Source: JAGWRA01 sp035534615 (GTDB taxonomy: Bacteria > Acidobacteriota > Vicinamibacteria > Vicinamibacterales > CAVVIG01). From it: 64,000 bases of DNA. The stretch lies in assembly GCA_035534615.1 (NCBI GenBank), contig DATLRO010000070.1, positions 3,095 through 67,094 on the forward strand, in the 5' to 3' direction. The notes beneath the pieces are model-generated. The model was not told where the DNA came from and searched no databases. It worked only from the letters and a program-made list of their open reading frames with translations. How positions within the stretch are numbered: the first letter of the stretch is position 1; each line of letters begins with the position of its first letter. Made by a program: the position numbers and the translations under genes. Shown in pieces: positions 57,266 to 64,000 of the stretch.

Positions 57266-58329
57266 CACCAGGCCTGGCGCAGCAGCAGCCAGAGGAAGAA
57301 CGGTCCGCCGAGCACGGCCGTGATGACGCCGACCGGCAGCTGCAGCGGCGCGAACGCCGTGCGCGCCACCAGGTCGCACGCGACCAGGAAGGCGGCGCCG
57401 AAGCAGGCCGAGGCGGGCAGCACCAGCCGGTGATCCGCCCCCACCAGCAGCCGGACGAGGTGCGGCACGATGATGCCGATGAACCCGATCGGGCCGGCGA
57501 GCGCCACCGCGGCGCCGGTCGCCAGCGAGGCGCTGAACAGCGCCAGCCGCTGCGCGCCGGCGACGTCGACGCCGCGGGACGCGGCCGCTTCCGTGCCGAG
57601 GCTGAGCAGGTTGAGCGGCCGGGGCAGGAAGGCGATCGCGACGAGCGCGATCAGCACGAGCGGCGCGGCGGCCGCCAGCGGGGCGTACCCGGCGACGTCG
57701 AGGTCGCCCATCAGCCAGCGCACCGTGCGGAACGTCTCGGTGAAGTTGCCGAGGTACTGGACGAACAGGATCAGCGCGGCGAAGAACGCGTTCAGCGTGA
57801 CGCCGGCGAGCAGCAGCACGTTGGTCGACAGCCCCCGCCTCCGCACGGTCGACAGCCCATAGACGACGAGGAGGGCGCCGGCGGCGCCCAGAAAGCTGGC
57901 GACCGGCACCGTCGTCAGGCTGCCGGCCTGCAGGTGCAGGTTGAACGTGATGGCGATGATCGCGCCGAGCGCGGCGCCGGCCGACACGCCGAGCGTATCC
58001 GGGCTCGCCAGCGGATTGCGGAGCAGCGCCTGGAACACGACCCCCGCCGTCGCCAGCGCGCAGCCGACCAGCGCCGCCGCCAGCACGCGCGGCAGCCGCG
58101 CGATGAAGAAGATCTGCGCGTCGACGTTGCGGGCGAACGGGATCGCCCGGTCGAAGACCCGGCCGAGCCGGATCGGTTCCGGCCCGACGAGCGGCGCCAG
58201 CACCAGCGCCGCCACCGCCAGCGATCCGAAGGCGAGCAGCGTGACCGCCAGCTGCCGCCGGATTGCCGGCGCCGCCGGCGCCGGAAACGGGGCGACGGCC
58301 GTCTGGGCCTGCGGGCGGGTGGGGCTCAT
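57265..58329 (-). CDS. btuC: Vitamin B12 ABC transporter permease BtuC (FecCD family)
   Basis: A 354-residue FecCD-type permease with about ten helices. Recognisable are RLPRVLAAALVGCALATAGVVFQALLRNPLASPDTLGVSAGAALGA (cited in parts: RLPRVLAA, GVVFQALLRNPLA, TLGVSAGA), the LLAGVTLNAFFAALILF segment, GPIGFIGIIVPHLVRLLVG, and the C-terminal LPVGVITAVLGGPFFLWLL. Overlaps btuD (ATGA) and btuF. Confidence 0.93.
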   Translation of the reverse strand: MSPTRPQAQTAVAPFPAPAAPAIRRQLAVTLLAFGSLAVAALVLAPLVGPEPIRLGRVFDRAIPFARNVDAQIFFIARLPRVLAAALVGCALATAGVVFQALLRNPLASPDTLGVSAGAALGAIIAITFNLHLQAGSLTTVPVASFLGAAGALLVVYGLSTVRRRGLSTNVLLLAGVTLNAFFAALILFVQYLGNFTETFRTVRWLMGDLDVAGYAPLAAAAPLVLIALVAIAFLPRPLNLLSLGTEAAASRGVDVAGAQRLALFSASLATGAAVALAGPIGFIGIIVPHLVRLLVGADHRLVLPASACFGAAFLVACDLVARTAFAPLQLPVGVITAVLGGPFFLWLLLRQAW

Positions 58330-59237
58330 CGTGGACGCGGCGCCTTCAACGCGTCACGGTCGACATCCGCGGATCGGTCGCGGGGCCGGTGGGCGCTCGC
58401 GATCGGCGTCACCGTCAGATGGTGCGCCGCCTCGTGGAACCGGACGTCCGCCTCGACGCCGTAGAGCGCGCGGATCGCCGCCGGCGTCAGGACGGCCGCC
58501 GTCTCGCCGCCGGCGACCACCCGGCCCCGGGCGAGCAACACGAGCGTGCGGCAGAGGCTGCCGGCGAAGTTGAGGTCGTGCGTCGAGAGCACGATCGTGA
58601 GCCCGTGATCGCGGTTGAGCGATGCCAGCAGGCCGGCGATCTCGAGCTGCGCGCCGATGTCGAGCGACGCGGTCGGCTCGTCCAGCAGCAGCAGGTCGGG
58701 CGATTGCGCGAGGGCGCTGGCGATGATCACCCGCTGGCGTTCGCCGCCGCTGAGCGTGCCGAAGCGCCGGTGCGCGAGCGCACCGGTCCCCGTGGCGGCG
58801 AGCGCGGCGTGCGCCACCGCGAGGTCGTCCGCCTGCTCCAGTTCGAAGGCGCCCAGGTGCGGGTAGCGCCCCATCAGCACGACGTCGAGCACGGAGTAGT
58901 CGAACGCCGCGTAGGTCTCCTGCGGCACCACCGCGAGCCGGCGGGCGATCTGCCGGCGCGTGTAGGTGGTGAGGGGGCGGCCGTCGAGCGTGACCCGGCC
59001 CGAGTGCGGCGCCAGCATCCCGCTCAGGATTTTCAGCAGCGTGGTCTTGCCCGAGCCGTTCGGGCCGAGGATGCCGACCAGGTCGCCGCGCGCGATCTGG
59101 AGGCTGACGCGGTCCAGCACCGGCGGCGCGCCGGCCGCCCGCCGCGGGTATCCGAAGGTGACGTCGGCGATGGAGGCGAGCGGAGAAACCACCGGCGCCC
59201 CCTCGGGGCGAGCCGCCCGGGCGGGCAGGTCGGGCAT
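58326..59237 (-). CDS. btuD: Vitamin B12 ABC transporter ATP-binding protein BtuD
   Basis: A 303-residue ABC ATPase: Walker A GILGPNGSGKTTLLK, Q-loop VVPQETYAAFDYSVLD, signature TLSGGERQRVIIA, Walker B LLLLDEPTASLD, and switch His in VLSTHDLN. First gene of the operon, starting at ATG 59237 with GGAGG 4 bases upstream. The N-terminal 20 residues are variable, and a long upstream open frame through the riboswitch is not coding. Confidence 0.93.
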   Translation of the reverse strand: MPDLPARAARPEGAPVVSPLASIADVTFGYPRRAAGAPPVLDRVSLQIARGDLVGILGPNGSGKTTLLKILSGMLAPHSGRVTLDGRPLTTYTRRQIARRLAVVPQETYAAFDYSVLDVVLMGRYPHLGAFELEQADDLAVAHAALAATGTGALAHRRFGTLSGGERQRVIIASALAQSPDLLLLDEPTASLDIGAQLEIAGLLASLNRDHGLTIVLSTHDLNFAGSLCRTLVLLARGRVVAGGETAAVLTPAAIRALYGVEADVRFHEAAHHLTVTPIASAHRPRDRSADVDRDALKAPRPR

Positions 59238-59299
59238 CGAGCCTCCTCCGGCGTGTCCACGCGCCGGCCCTTCCGGCCGCACGGGCGGCGGAAGGTGAA

Positions 59300-59568
59300 G
59301 GACGAACCCGGGTGGCCAGGTTTCCTGACTCGCGGATCCTCGCGAACGTCGGGCGCCTTCCCGGATCCCGATTGGGAGCCAGTGGCGGGATCGAAGACGA
59401 GGCCGGGGGGCCGCGTGGTCGATCCGGAGGCGGAGGCGTCGACCCGGCGCACGGAGGGGGCCGGCCGGGAGACGCGACCGCATGACGTTCGCTCCCCGCT
59501 TACAGTGGCGGGACCGTGTGGGCGTTTCACCCACTTCGCTTGGCCGCCGGGTGAGCGTCGGTTAACTG
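59300..59568 (-). ncRNA. Cobalamin riboswitch
   Basis: Read on the minus strand, the leader of btuD has GGTGAAACGCCCACACGGTC followed by CCGCCACTGTAAGCGG, which is the conserved cobalamin aptamer core (about 59500-59545), and the B12 box AGTCAGGAAACCTGGCC at 59314-59330. Paired arms in between are GC-rich. It lies between a TATACT -10 and btuD, and most likely reduces expression of the transport operon when B12 is abundant. Confidence 0.93.
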
Positions 59569-59574
59569 GCCCGG

Positions 59575-59580
59575 AGTATA
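59575..59580 (-). promoter_or_regulatory. TATACT -10 of the B12 operon
   Basis: Consensus-like -10 just upstream of the riboswitch; transcription would start near 59568. Confidence 0.55.
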
Positions 59581-59590
59581 GCATGGCGCC

Positions 59591-59664
59591 CCCGAGCGCC
59601 CGAGCACTGAGCCCCGGGCCCTGAGCACTGAGCACCGAGCATTGAGCACCGAGCCCCGAGCCCT
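59591..59664. repeat. GAGCACC-type tandem repeat array
   Basis: About ten degenerate copies of GAGC(A/C)(C/T)(C/G)-like heptamers (GAGCACT, GAGCCCC, GAGCACC, GAGCATT) in the btuD/nadA gap. Longest member of the family in this window. Confidence 0.8.
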
Positions 59665-59668
59665 GTGC

Positions 59669-59754
59669 TATACTGCGGTCGAGTCAAACTTCATCAGGCG
59701 ATAGCCGAGCGCCGACCGGCGTGATGGGGTTTGGCATTTTAATCTCGCGAGATT
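59669..59754 (+). promoter_or_regulatory. nadA leader: TATACT element and AATCTCGCGAGATT palindrome
   Basis: TATACT (59669-59674) may be the nadA -10. The perfect 14-base palindrome at 59741-59754, within an AT-rich patch, lies about 80 bases before ATG 59834 and is a candidate operator. The rest of 59755-59833 shows nothing else. Confidence 0.5.
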
Positions 59755-59833
59755 GAGAAACTTTTCACAAGCCACGCAAGCGTGCGCCGCCCCCGGATCC
59801 GCTGACCGCTGACGGATCCCATCGGGCGCCCGG

Positions 59834-60973
59834 ATGACGCCGATGCATCTGCCGCTGCTCACCGACTTTGAAAAGGCGCACCTCTCGGAGCGGCAACCGC
59901 TGCCCGAGCGCTACCGCGGCTTGACCGACGAGCAGATGGACCAGCGCCTGATCGCCGCCCGCGCGGCGCTCGGCCGCCGCGCCGTCATCCTCGGCCACCA
60001 TTACCAGCGCGACGAAGTCATCAAGTTCGCCGACTTCACCGGCGACTCCTATACCCTCGCCCGCCAGATCGCCTCCCGACCCGACGCCGAGTTCATCATC
60101 TTCTGCGGCGTCCACTTCATGGCCGAGAGCGCCGACGTGCTGCGCGCGCCGCACCAGCAGGTGATCCTCCCCGACCTGGCCGCCGGCTGTTCGATGGCCG
60201 ACATGGTCGAGCCCGACCAGATGGAGGTCTGCTGGAACGAACTCGCGCAGATGGGCATCGGCGACGTGCTGCCGATCACCTATATCAATTCCGCGGCCGC
60301 CGTGAAGGCGTTCTGCGGCGAGCGCGGCGGACTGGTCTGCACCTCGTCCAACGCCGCGGCGGCGATGCAGTGGGCGTGGGCGCGCGCCGGCAAGATCCTG
60401 TTCGTCCCCGACCAGCATCTCGGCCGCAACGTTGCCTACCGTCTCGGCGTGCCGCTCGAGGAAATGGTCGTCTGGGACCCGAACGAGATCTGGGGCGGGC
60501 TCGAGCCCGAGCAGGTCCGGCGGGCGCGGATCATCCTGTGGAAGGGGCACTGCTCGGTGCACACGCGCTTCACCGCGCGGCAGATCGCACAGCTGCGCGA
60601 CCAGCACCCCGGCCTCCGCGTCGTCGTGCACCCCGAAGTGCCGTGGGAGGTGGCCCAGGCCGCCGATGCCTGCGGCTCCACCGAGTTCATCATCCGCCAG
60701 GTGACCGAGAGCCCCGTCGGATCCGTCTGGGCGGTCGGCACCGAGATTCATCTCGTGCAGCGGCTCGCCCGCGAGCTCGCGCCCGATCGCACCGTCCTCT
60801 CGCTCGACCAGTTCGGCTGCCTGTGCTCCACGATGTTCCGCGTCTCGCCGAACCACCTGCTGTGGGTGCTCGAAGGGCTGCTCGACGGCGACGTGCACAA
60901 CCGGATCGTCGTCCCCGACGATCAGAAGCGGTGGACACGGGTGGCGCTGGACCGGATGCTCGCCGTCCGGTAG
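59834..60973 (+). CDS. nadA: Quinolinate synthase NadA
   Basis: Makes quinolinate from iminoaspartate and dihydroxyacetone phosphate using a [4Fe-4S] cluster. The 379-residue enzyme has ILGHHYQRDEVIKFADFTGDS (cited in parts: GHHYQRDEV, DFTGDS), FCGVHFMAESADVL, the cluster Cys in LAAGCSMADM, GHCSVHTRFT and GCLCSTMFRV, and VVHPEVPWEV. An upstream M at 59834 and an inner one at 59843 are both possible. nadB and nadC are not in the window. Confidence 0.93.
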   Translation: MTPMHLPLLTDFEKAHLSERQPLPERYRGLTDEQMDQRLIAARAALGRRAVILGHHYQRDEVIKFADFTGDSYTLARQIASRPDAEFIIFCGVHFMAESADVLRAPHQQVILPDLAAGCSMADMVEPDQMEVCWNELAQMGIGDVLPITYINSAAAVKAFCGERGGLVCTSSNAAAAMQWAWARAGKILFVPDQHLGRNVAYRLGVPLEEMVVWDPNEIWGGLEPEQVRRARIILWKGHCSVHTRFTARQIAQLRDQHPGLRVVVHPEVPWEVAQAADACGSTEFIIRQVTESPVGSVWAVGTEIHLVQRLARELAPDRTVLSLDQFGCLCSTMFRVSPNHLLWVLEGLLDGDVHNRIVVPDDQKRWTRVALDRMLAVR

Positions 60974-61003
60974 ATCCGGCCGGCCGCCGTCCGCGTCGCG
61001 CCT

Positions 61004-61022
61004 GGCGGCGCGGCGCGCCGCC
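61004..61022 (+). terminator. Hairpin after nadA
   Basis: GGCGGCGC-GGC-GCGCCGCC, an 8-bp stem 31 bases after the nadA stop. No strong T run. Confidence 0.45.
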
Positions 61023-61059
61023 GCGATTCCGCAGCACCCCCGGCTCGTCCGTCCCGCCC

Positions 61060-61089
61060 TTGCCCGGCCGCGCCGCTCCGGGGTACGAT
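61060..61089 (+). promoter_or_regulatory. Putative promoter of the superoxide dismutase gene
   Basis: TTGCCC (61060-61065), 18-base spacer, TACGAT (61084-61089), 46 bases before the ATG. Confidence 0.4.
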
Positions 61090-61135
61090 CACCCGGTTAC
61101 CCGAATGAGAAGCCGAATGAGAAGGAGGACCGCCG

Positions 61136-61741
61136 ATGGCACACGTACTTCCGCCTCTGCCTTACGCGCCCGATGCCCTGGAGCCCCACATCGACAGGAT
61201 GACGATGGAGATCCATCACGGGAAGCATCATGCCGCGTACGTCAATAATCTGAATGCCGCGCTGGAGAAGCATCCCGAGCTGCAGTCGAAGAGCGTCGAG
61301 GATCTGCTGCGGGGCATCAGCAGCGTGCCCGAGGACATCCGGACCGCCGTCCGGAACAACGGCGGCGGCCACGCGAACCACTCGATGTTCTGGCAGATCA
61401 TGGGCCCGAAGGCCGGCGGCGTGCCGACCGGCGCGATCGCCGATGCGCTGAACGGCACGTTCGGCGGGTTCGACAGCTTCAAGGAGCAGCTCGGCAAGGC
61501 CGGCCTCGGCCGCTTCGGCAGCGGATGGGCGTGGCTGGTGGAGCACAACGGGAAGCTCGCGATCGAGAGCACCGCGAACCAGGACAGCCCCCTGATGGAC
61601 GGCAAGCGCGTCATCATGGGCGTCGACGTCTGGGAGCACGCGTACTACCTGAAGTATCAGAACCGGCGCGGCGACTACCTGAACGCCTGGTGGAACGTCG
61701 TCAACTGGGCCGAGGTGAACAGGCACCTGGCCGCGAAGTAG
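61136..61741 (+). CDS. sod: Fe/Mn superoxide dismutase
   Basis: Converts superoxide to peroxide and oxygen. The 201-residue cytoplasmic enzyme shows PPLPYAPDALEPHID, HHGKHHAAYVNNLN, GGGHANHSMFWQIMGP, GSGWAWLVEHNGKL, and the metal motif DVWEHAYYLKYQNRR. Metal ligands His26, His81-type, Asp and His are complete. The M at GPKAGG and the Gln/His choice leave Fe or Mn open. AAGGAGG lies 6 bases before the ATG. Confidence 0.95.
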   Translation: MAHVLPPLPYAPDALEPHIDRMTMEIHHGKHHAAYVNNLNAALEKHPELQSKSVEDLLRGISSVPEDIRTAVRNNGGGHANHSMFWQIMGPKAGGVPTGAIADALNGTFGGFDSFKEQLGKAGLGRFGSGWAWLVEHNGKLAIESTANQDSPLMDGKRVIMGVDVWEHAYYLKYQNRRGDYLNAWWNVVNWAEVNRHLAAK

Positions 61742-61750
61742 GTTTGTGCG

Positions 61751-61784
61751 GCGAGGTGAGCGCGGCACCCCCCGCTCACCTCGC
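61751..61784. terminator. Bidirectional terminator between sod and moeA
   Basis: GCGAGGTGAGCG and its perfect complement form a 12-bp stem with a 10-base loop between the two convergent stop codons, followed by GTTTT on the plus strand. Confidence 0.8.
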
Positions 61785-61824
61785 GCCCGCGTTTTCCGCG
61801 ACCCGCCGCCCGGTCGCGTGCGCC

Positions 61825-63048
61825 TCAGAACAGACTGACGTCGACCAGCTCGCCCTTCTCCACGATCTCCACCTGGGCGGAAATCTCGATGTAGCCGTCC
61901 GCGCGCGACATGCTCGTGATGTCGCCCGACGCCTTGAACGCCGGCTCCGCCTGGCCGTGGACGAGGCGCACCGTATAGAACTGATGCCGTCCCGTCGTCG
62001 AGACGATCCGGCGCGCGAGCGGGGCGCGCACGATCGCCGGCCGGTAGGGCGGCAGCCGCGCGAGGCGCCGGAGGAACGGCACGAGCAGGGCGTACCCGTT
62101 CGACAGGCACGACGTCGGGTACCCCGGCATGCCGAAGACCGGCTTGCCGGCGATCCGTCCGAAGATGGTCGGCTTGCCCGGCTTCACGGCGATGCCGTGG
62201 AACACGATCTCGCCGCTGGCCGCCACCGCGTCGAGCATCAGATCGCGTTCGCCGACCGAGCTGCCGCCCGAAAAGACGACGATGTCCTCGGCCAGGCAGG
62301 CGTTGAGCGCCACGTGCAGCGCTTCGAGCGTGTCCTGCGCCGTCCGGAACGGCACCGGCACGCCGCCGTGGTCGCCGATGATCGCGGCGAGCGTGAAGCG
62401 GTTGACGTCGTAGATCCGCCCCGGCGGGAGCGGCTGGCCCGGGTCGACGAGCTCGTTGCCGGTCGACAGGATGGCGACGCGGGGCCGGGCGAACACCTCG
62501 ACGTCGGCGAGACCGACGGCGGCGAGCGCGCCGACGCGGCCAGGATTGAGGTGATCGCCACGGGCGACGACCGTCTGTCCGAGCGCGAGGTCGGCCGCCT
62601 GGCGGCCGATGTGCTGGCCCGGATGGACCGCCGAGAAGATCTCGACCGTCCCCGCCTCGTCCTTTTCCGTTTCCTCCACCATGACGACCGCGTCGGCGCC
62701 GGCCGGCAGCGGCGCGCCGGTCGCGATCTCGATGCAGTGCCCGTGCGTGAGCCGGATGGACGGCAGGTCGCCCGTGTAGACCGTCTCGAGGCAGAGCAGC
62801 CGCTTCGGATTCGACCGGCTCGCGTCGAAGGTGTCTGCGGCGATTACCGCGTAGCCGTCCATGGCCGCGCGGTCGAACGGCGGGACGTCGCGGGGCGACG
62901 GCACGTCGCGCGCGGCCACGCGGCCGCCGGCGTCGGTCAGGGCGACCCGTTCGGTCCGTTCGATCGGGACGACCGCTTCGTCCAGGCGCCGGCGCGCCTC
63001 GTCCAGCGCGATGGTGTGCCGGATCGGCCGCATGCGGGAAGTCGTCAT
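61825..63048 (-). CDS. moeA: Molybdopterin molybdenumtransferase MoeA
   Basis: Inserts molybdate into adenylated molybdopterin. The 407-residue protein has DVPPFDRAAMDGYAV at the N-terminus, EIATGAPLPAGADAVVMVEET, the GDHLNPGRVGALAAVGL segment, VAILSTGNELV, VFSGGSSVGERDLML and VFGMPGYPTSC. Typical domain order and length. Together with moaB 26 bases upstream it forms a small molybdenum-cofactor unit. Confidence 0.93.
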   Translation of the reverse strand: MTTSRMRPIRHTIALDEARRRLDEAVVPIERTERVALTDAGGRVAARDVPSPRDVPPFDRAAMDGYAVIAADTFDASRSNPKRLLCLETVYTGDLPSIRLTHGHCIEIATGAPLPAGADAVVMVEETEKDEAGTVEIFSAVHPGQHIGRQAADLALGQTVVARGDHLNPGRVGALAAVGLADVEVFARPRVAILSTGNELVDPGQPLPPGRIYDVNRFTLAAIIGDHGGVPVPFRTAQDTLEALHVALNACLAEDIVVFSGGSSVGERDLMLDAVAASGEIVFHGIAVKPGKPTIFGRIAGKPVFGMPGYPTSCLSNGYALLVPFLRRLARLPPYRPAIVRAPLARRIVSTTGRHQFYTVRLVHGQAEPAFKASGDITSMSRADGYIEISAQVEIVEKGELVDVSLF

Positions 63049-63074
63049 GGCTGGTCGTCCTTTCAGAATCGTCC

Positions 63075-63578
63075 CTACCGGGAGACTTCGCGGACCAGGT
63101 GCGACAGCTCCGGCAGGACGAGCTTCGTCATCGCCAGGCGCACCGCGGCTTCCGAGCCCGGCAGCGCGATCAGGATCTTCCGCCGCGCGACGCCGGCGAC
63201 CGCGCGGCTCATCATGGCCGCGGCGCCGATCTCCTGGTAGCTGAGCATGCGGAACAGCTCGCCGAATCCGTCGAGCCGCTTCTCGAGGAGCCCGGCCAGC
63301 GCTTCGACCGTGCGGTCGCGCGAGGTGATGCCCGTGCCGCCGGTCGTGATGATCGCCTGCACCGCCGCGTCGGCCAGCTGCGCCTCGACGAGGGTCCGGA
63401 CCTCGGCCGGTTCGTCCCGGACGAGGGCGCGGCCGGCGACCCGGTGGCCGTGGCGCTCGAGCAGGTCGGCGACTGCGCGGCCGCTCGCGTCGGTGGCGTC
63501 CGTGCGGGTGTCGCTGACCGTCAGCACGAAGCAGGCGACCGCGGCCGGCGCCTGCGCCCGATGCTCGAGATGGCTCAT
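63075..63578 (-). CDS. moaB: Molybdenum cofactor biosynthesis protein MoaB/Mog
   Basis: A 167-residue MoCF-domain protein that adenylates molybdopterin or a relative. FVLTVSDTRTDATDASGRAVADLL, then ITTGGTGITSRDRTVEAL and FRMLSYQEIGAAAMMSRAVAGVA with ALPGSEAAV fit the family. TATAAT lies 7 bases before the ATG, so the mRNA is probably leaderless. Upstream of moeA on the same strand. Confidence 0.92.
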   Translation of the reverse strand: MSHLEHRAQAPAAVACFVLTVSDTRTDATDASGRAVADLLERHGHRVAGRALVRDEPAEVRTLVEAQLADAAVQAIITTGGTGITSRDRTVEALAGLLEKRLDGFGELFRMLSYQEIGAAAMMSRAVAGVARRKILIALPGSEAAVRLAMTKLVLPELSHLVREVSR

Positions 63579-63585
63579 GCGATCG

Positions 63586-63591
63586 ATTATA
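63586..63591 (-). promoter_or_regulatory. TATAAT -10 of moaB
   Basis: A consensus -10 exactly 7 bases before ATG 63578 on the minus strand. Confidence 0.6.
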
Positions 63592-63886
63592 CGGGGAGGG
63601 AGCGGCTACCTGCCGGCGGGTAGTGTCTCAAACTGAGACAGTACCTGCCGGTGACGTCGCCGACGACGTCGCCGGGGCGACTGTTCCCCTCTGGCCAACT
63701 CCGACGTCTCGGACCCTTCGTAGCGCCGACCTTCAGGTCGGCCGTGTCGCGGCTGGCAGGCCGGTCTGCCACCGGCTTCGGCTCGCGTTGGTGGGCGGGA
63801 GGCTGGTGGTGCGCCGCCGGGCGCACATGATAGAATCGATGATTCAGGCGGTCCTTCAGCGGGCCGTCACCGCATAGACCTCCGAC
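63592..63886. repeat. Non-coding gap with two inverted repeats
   Basis: No gene is supported. TGTCTCA-AAC-TGAGACA (63624-63640) is flanked by TACCTGCCGG direct repeats (63607-63616 and 63642-63651). GCCGACCT-TC-AGGTCGGC (63725-63742) is a second perfect hairpin, in a GTAGCGCCGAC context that looks like a dispersed repeat. TAGAAT at 63831-63836 may be the -10 of the tRNA gene. Confidence 0.6.
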
Positions 63887-63963
63887 GCGCCCTTAGCTCA
63901 GTTGGATAGAGCGTCTGGCTACGAACCAGGAGGTCGCAGGTTCGAGTCCTGCAGGGCGCGCCA
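63887..63963 (+). tRNA. tRNA-Arg (anticodon ACG)
   Basis: Acceptor arms GCGCCCT and AGGGCGC pair perfectly; TAGCTCAGTTGGATAGAGC gives the D arm, CTACGAA the anticodon loop with ACG at 63921-63923, and GGTTCGAGTCC the T arm. CCA is encoded (63961-63963). ACG is read as ICG after A34 deamination. The remaining bases 63964-64000 show nothing. Confidence 0.97.
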
Positions 63964-64000
63964 TCCGCCTTCGCTCGGCTAGACTTTCCCACGCCGAGCT

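Noticed and set aside
59238..59534. N-terminal extension of btuD through the leader
   Set aside because: The region is the cobalamin riboswitch, and GGAGG sits correctly before ATG 59237.
63623..63877. 84-codon plus-strand frame before the tRNA gene
   Set aside because: It reads through two inverted repeats; the translation is repeat-derived and has no ribosome site.

Overview
The window is 64 kb of high-GC bacterial chromosome. It is almost entirely coding, with about 60 genes and no prophage, insertion sequence or CRISPR array. Gene content fits an aerobic or facultative heterotroph of the Acidobacteriota, most like the Vicinamibacteria. This placement is an inference from the mix of an exported M14 peptidase, the futalosine menaquinone route, heptamer repeats and base composition; no rRNA gene is present to confirm it.

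Layout. 1-8.2 kb: exported M14 peptidase, an orphan DGQHR-domain protein, rmlA-rmlC, an orphan PxpA/LamB-YcsF protein, an exported acetamidase-like protein and Ogt. 8.4-14 kb: Ca-type P-ATPase, tandem universal stress protein and acyl-CoA ligase around a heptamer inverted repeat. 14-23.2 kb: a complete arginine divergon, argC-B-D-A-J-F on the minus strand and argR, argG-argH on the plus strand, with AT-rich palindromes between argC and argR. 23.4-35 kb: FabI, a flavin reductase, a membrane GGDEF/HD-GYP/GAF protein, a deoxyhypusine-synthase-like protein, NagA, a DUF4097 protein, divergent queC/queD and a phosphoglycolate phosphatase. 35-43.8 kb: response regulator, DtxR/MntR-type regulator, UbiE/MenG, CoA transferase, an 80-residue glutaredoxin with an in-frame UGA at its first redox Cys, homoserine dehydrogenase, aminotransferase, SIMPL protein and ICMT-like methyltransferase. 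43.9-46.8 kb: a sulfur-carrier cysteine synthesis operon (CysM, JAMM protease, ThiS-MoeB-rhodanese fusion). 47-52.8 kb: porin-like protein, iscR-iscS-iscU, two paralogous secreted proteins and MqnD. 52.8-59.6 kb: GT39 membrane glycosyltransferase and a cobalamin-riboswitch operon (btuD-btuC-btuF, a Dph6-like PP-loop ATPase and a second BtuF-like protein without signal peptide). 59.8-64 kb: NadA, superoxide dismutase, MoeA, MoaB and tRNA-Arg(ACG).

How the genes work together. The arginine block supplies every step from glutamate to arginine except carbamoyl phosphate, under one local repressor. The cysteine operon, the Isc operon and the rhodanese domain together form a sulfur-mobilising region. 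MqnD and MenG belong to one menaquinone route. The B12 operon is controlled by a riboswitch whose core and B12 box are readable.

The most notable observations are the candidate selenoprotein glutaredoxin with a hairpin just after the UGA, the ThiS-E1-rhodanese fusion with an internal Gly-Gly beside a JAMM protease gene, an IscU-like scaffold whose first cluster-ligand Cys is His, and the PP-loop ATPase plus cytoplasmic BtuF-like pair inside the B12 operon. Several genes have a -10 hexamer only 6-7 bases before the start codon, suggesting leaderless mRNAs.
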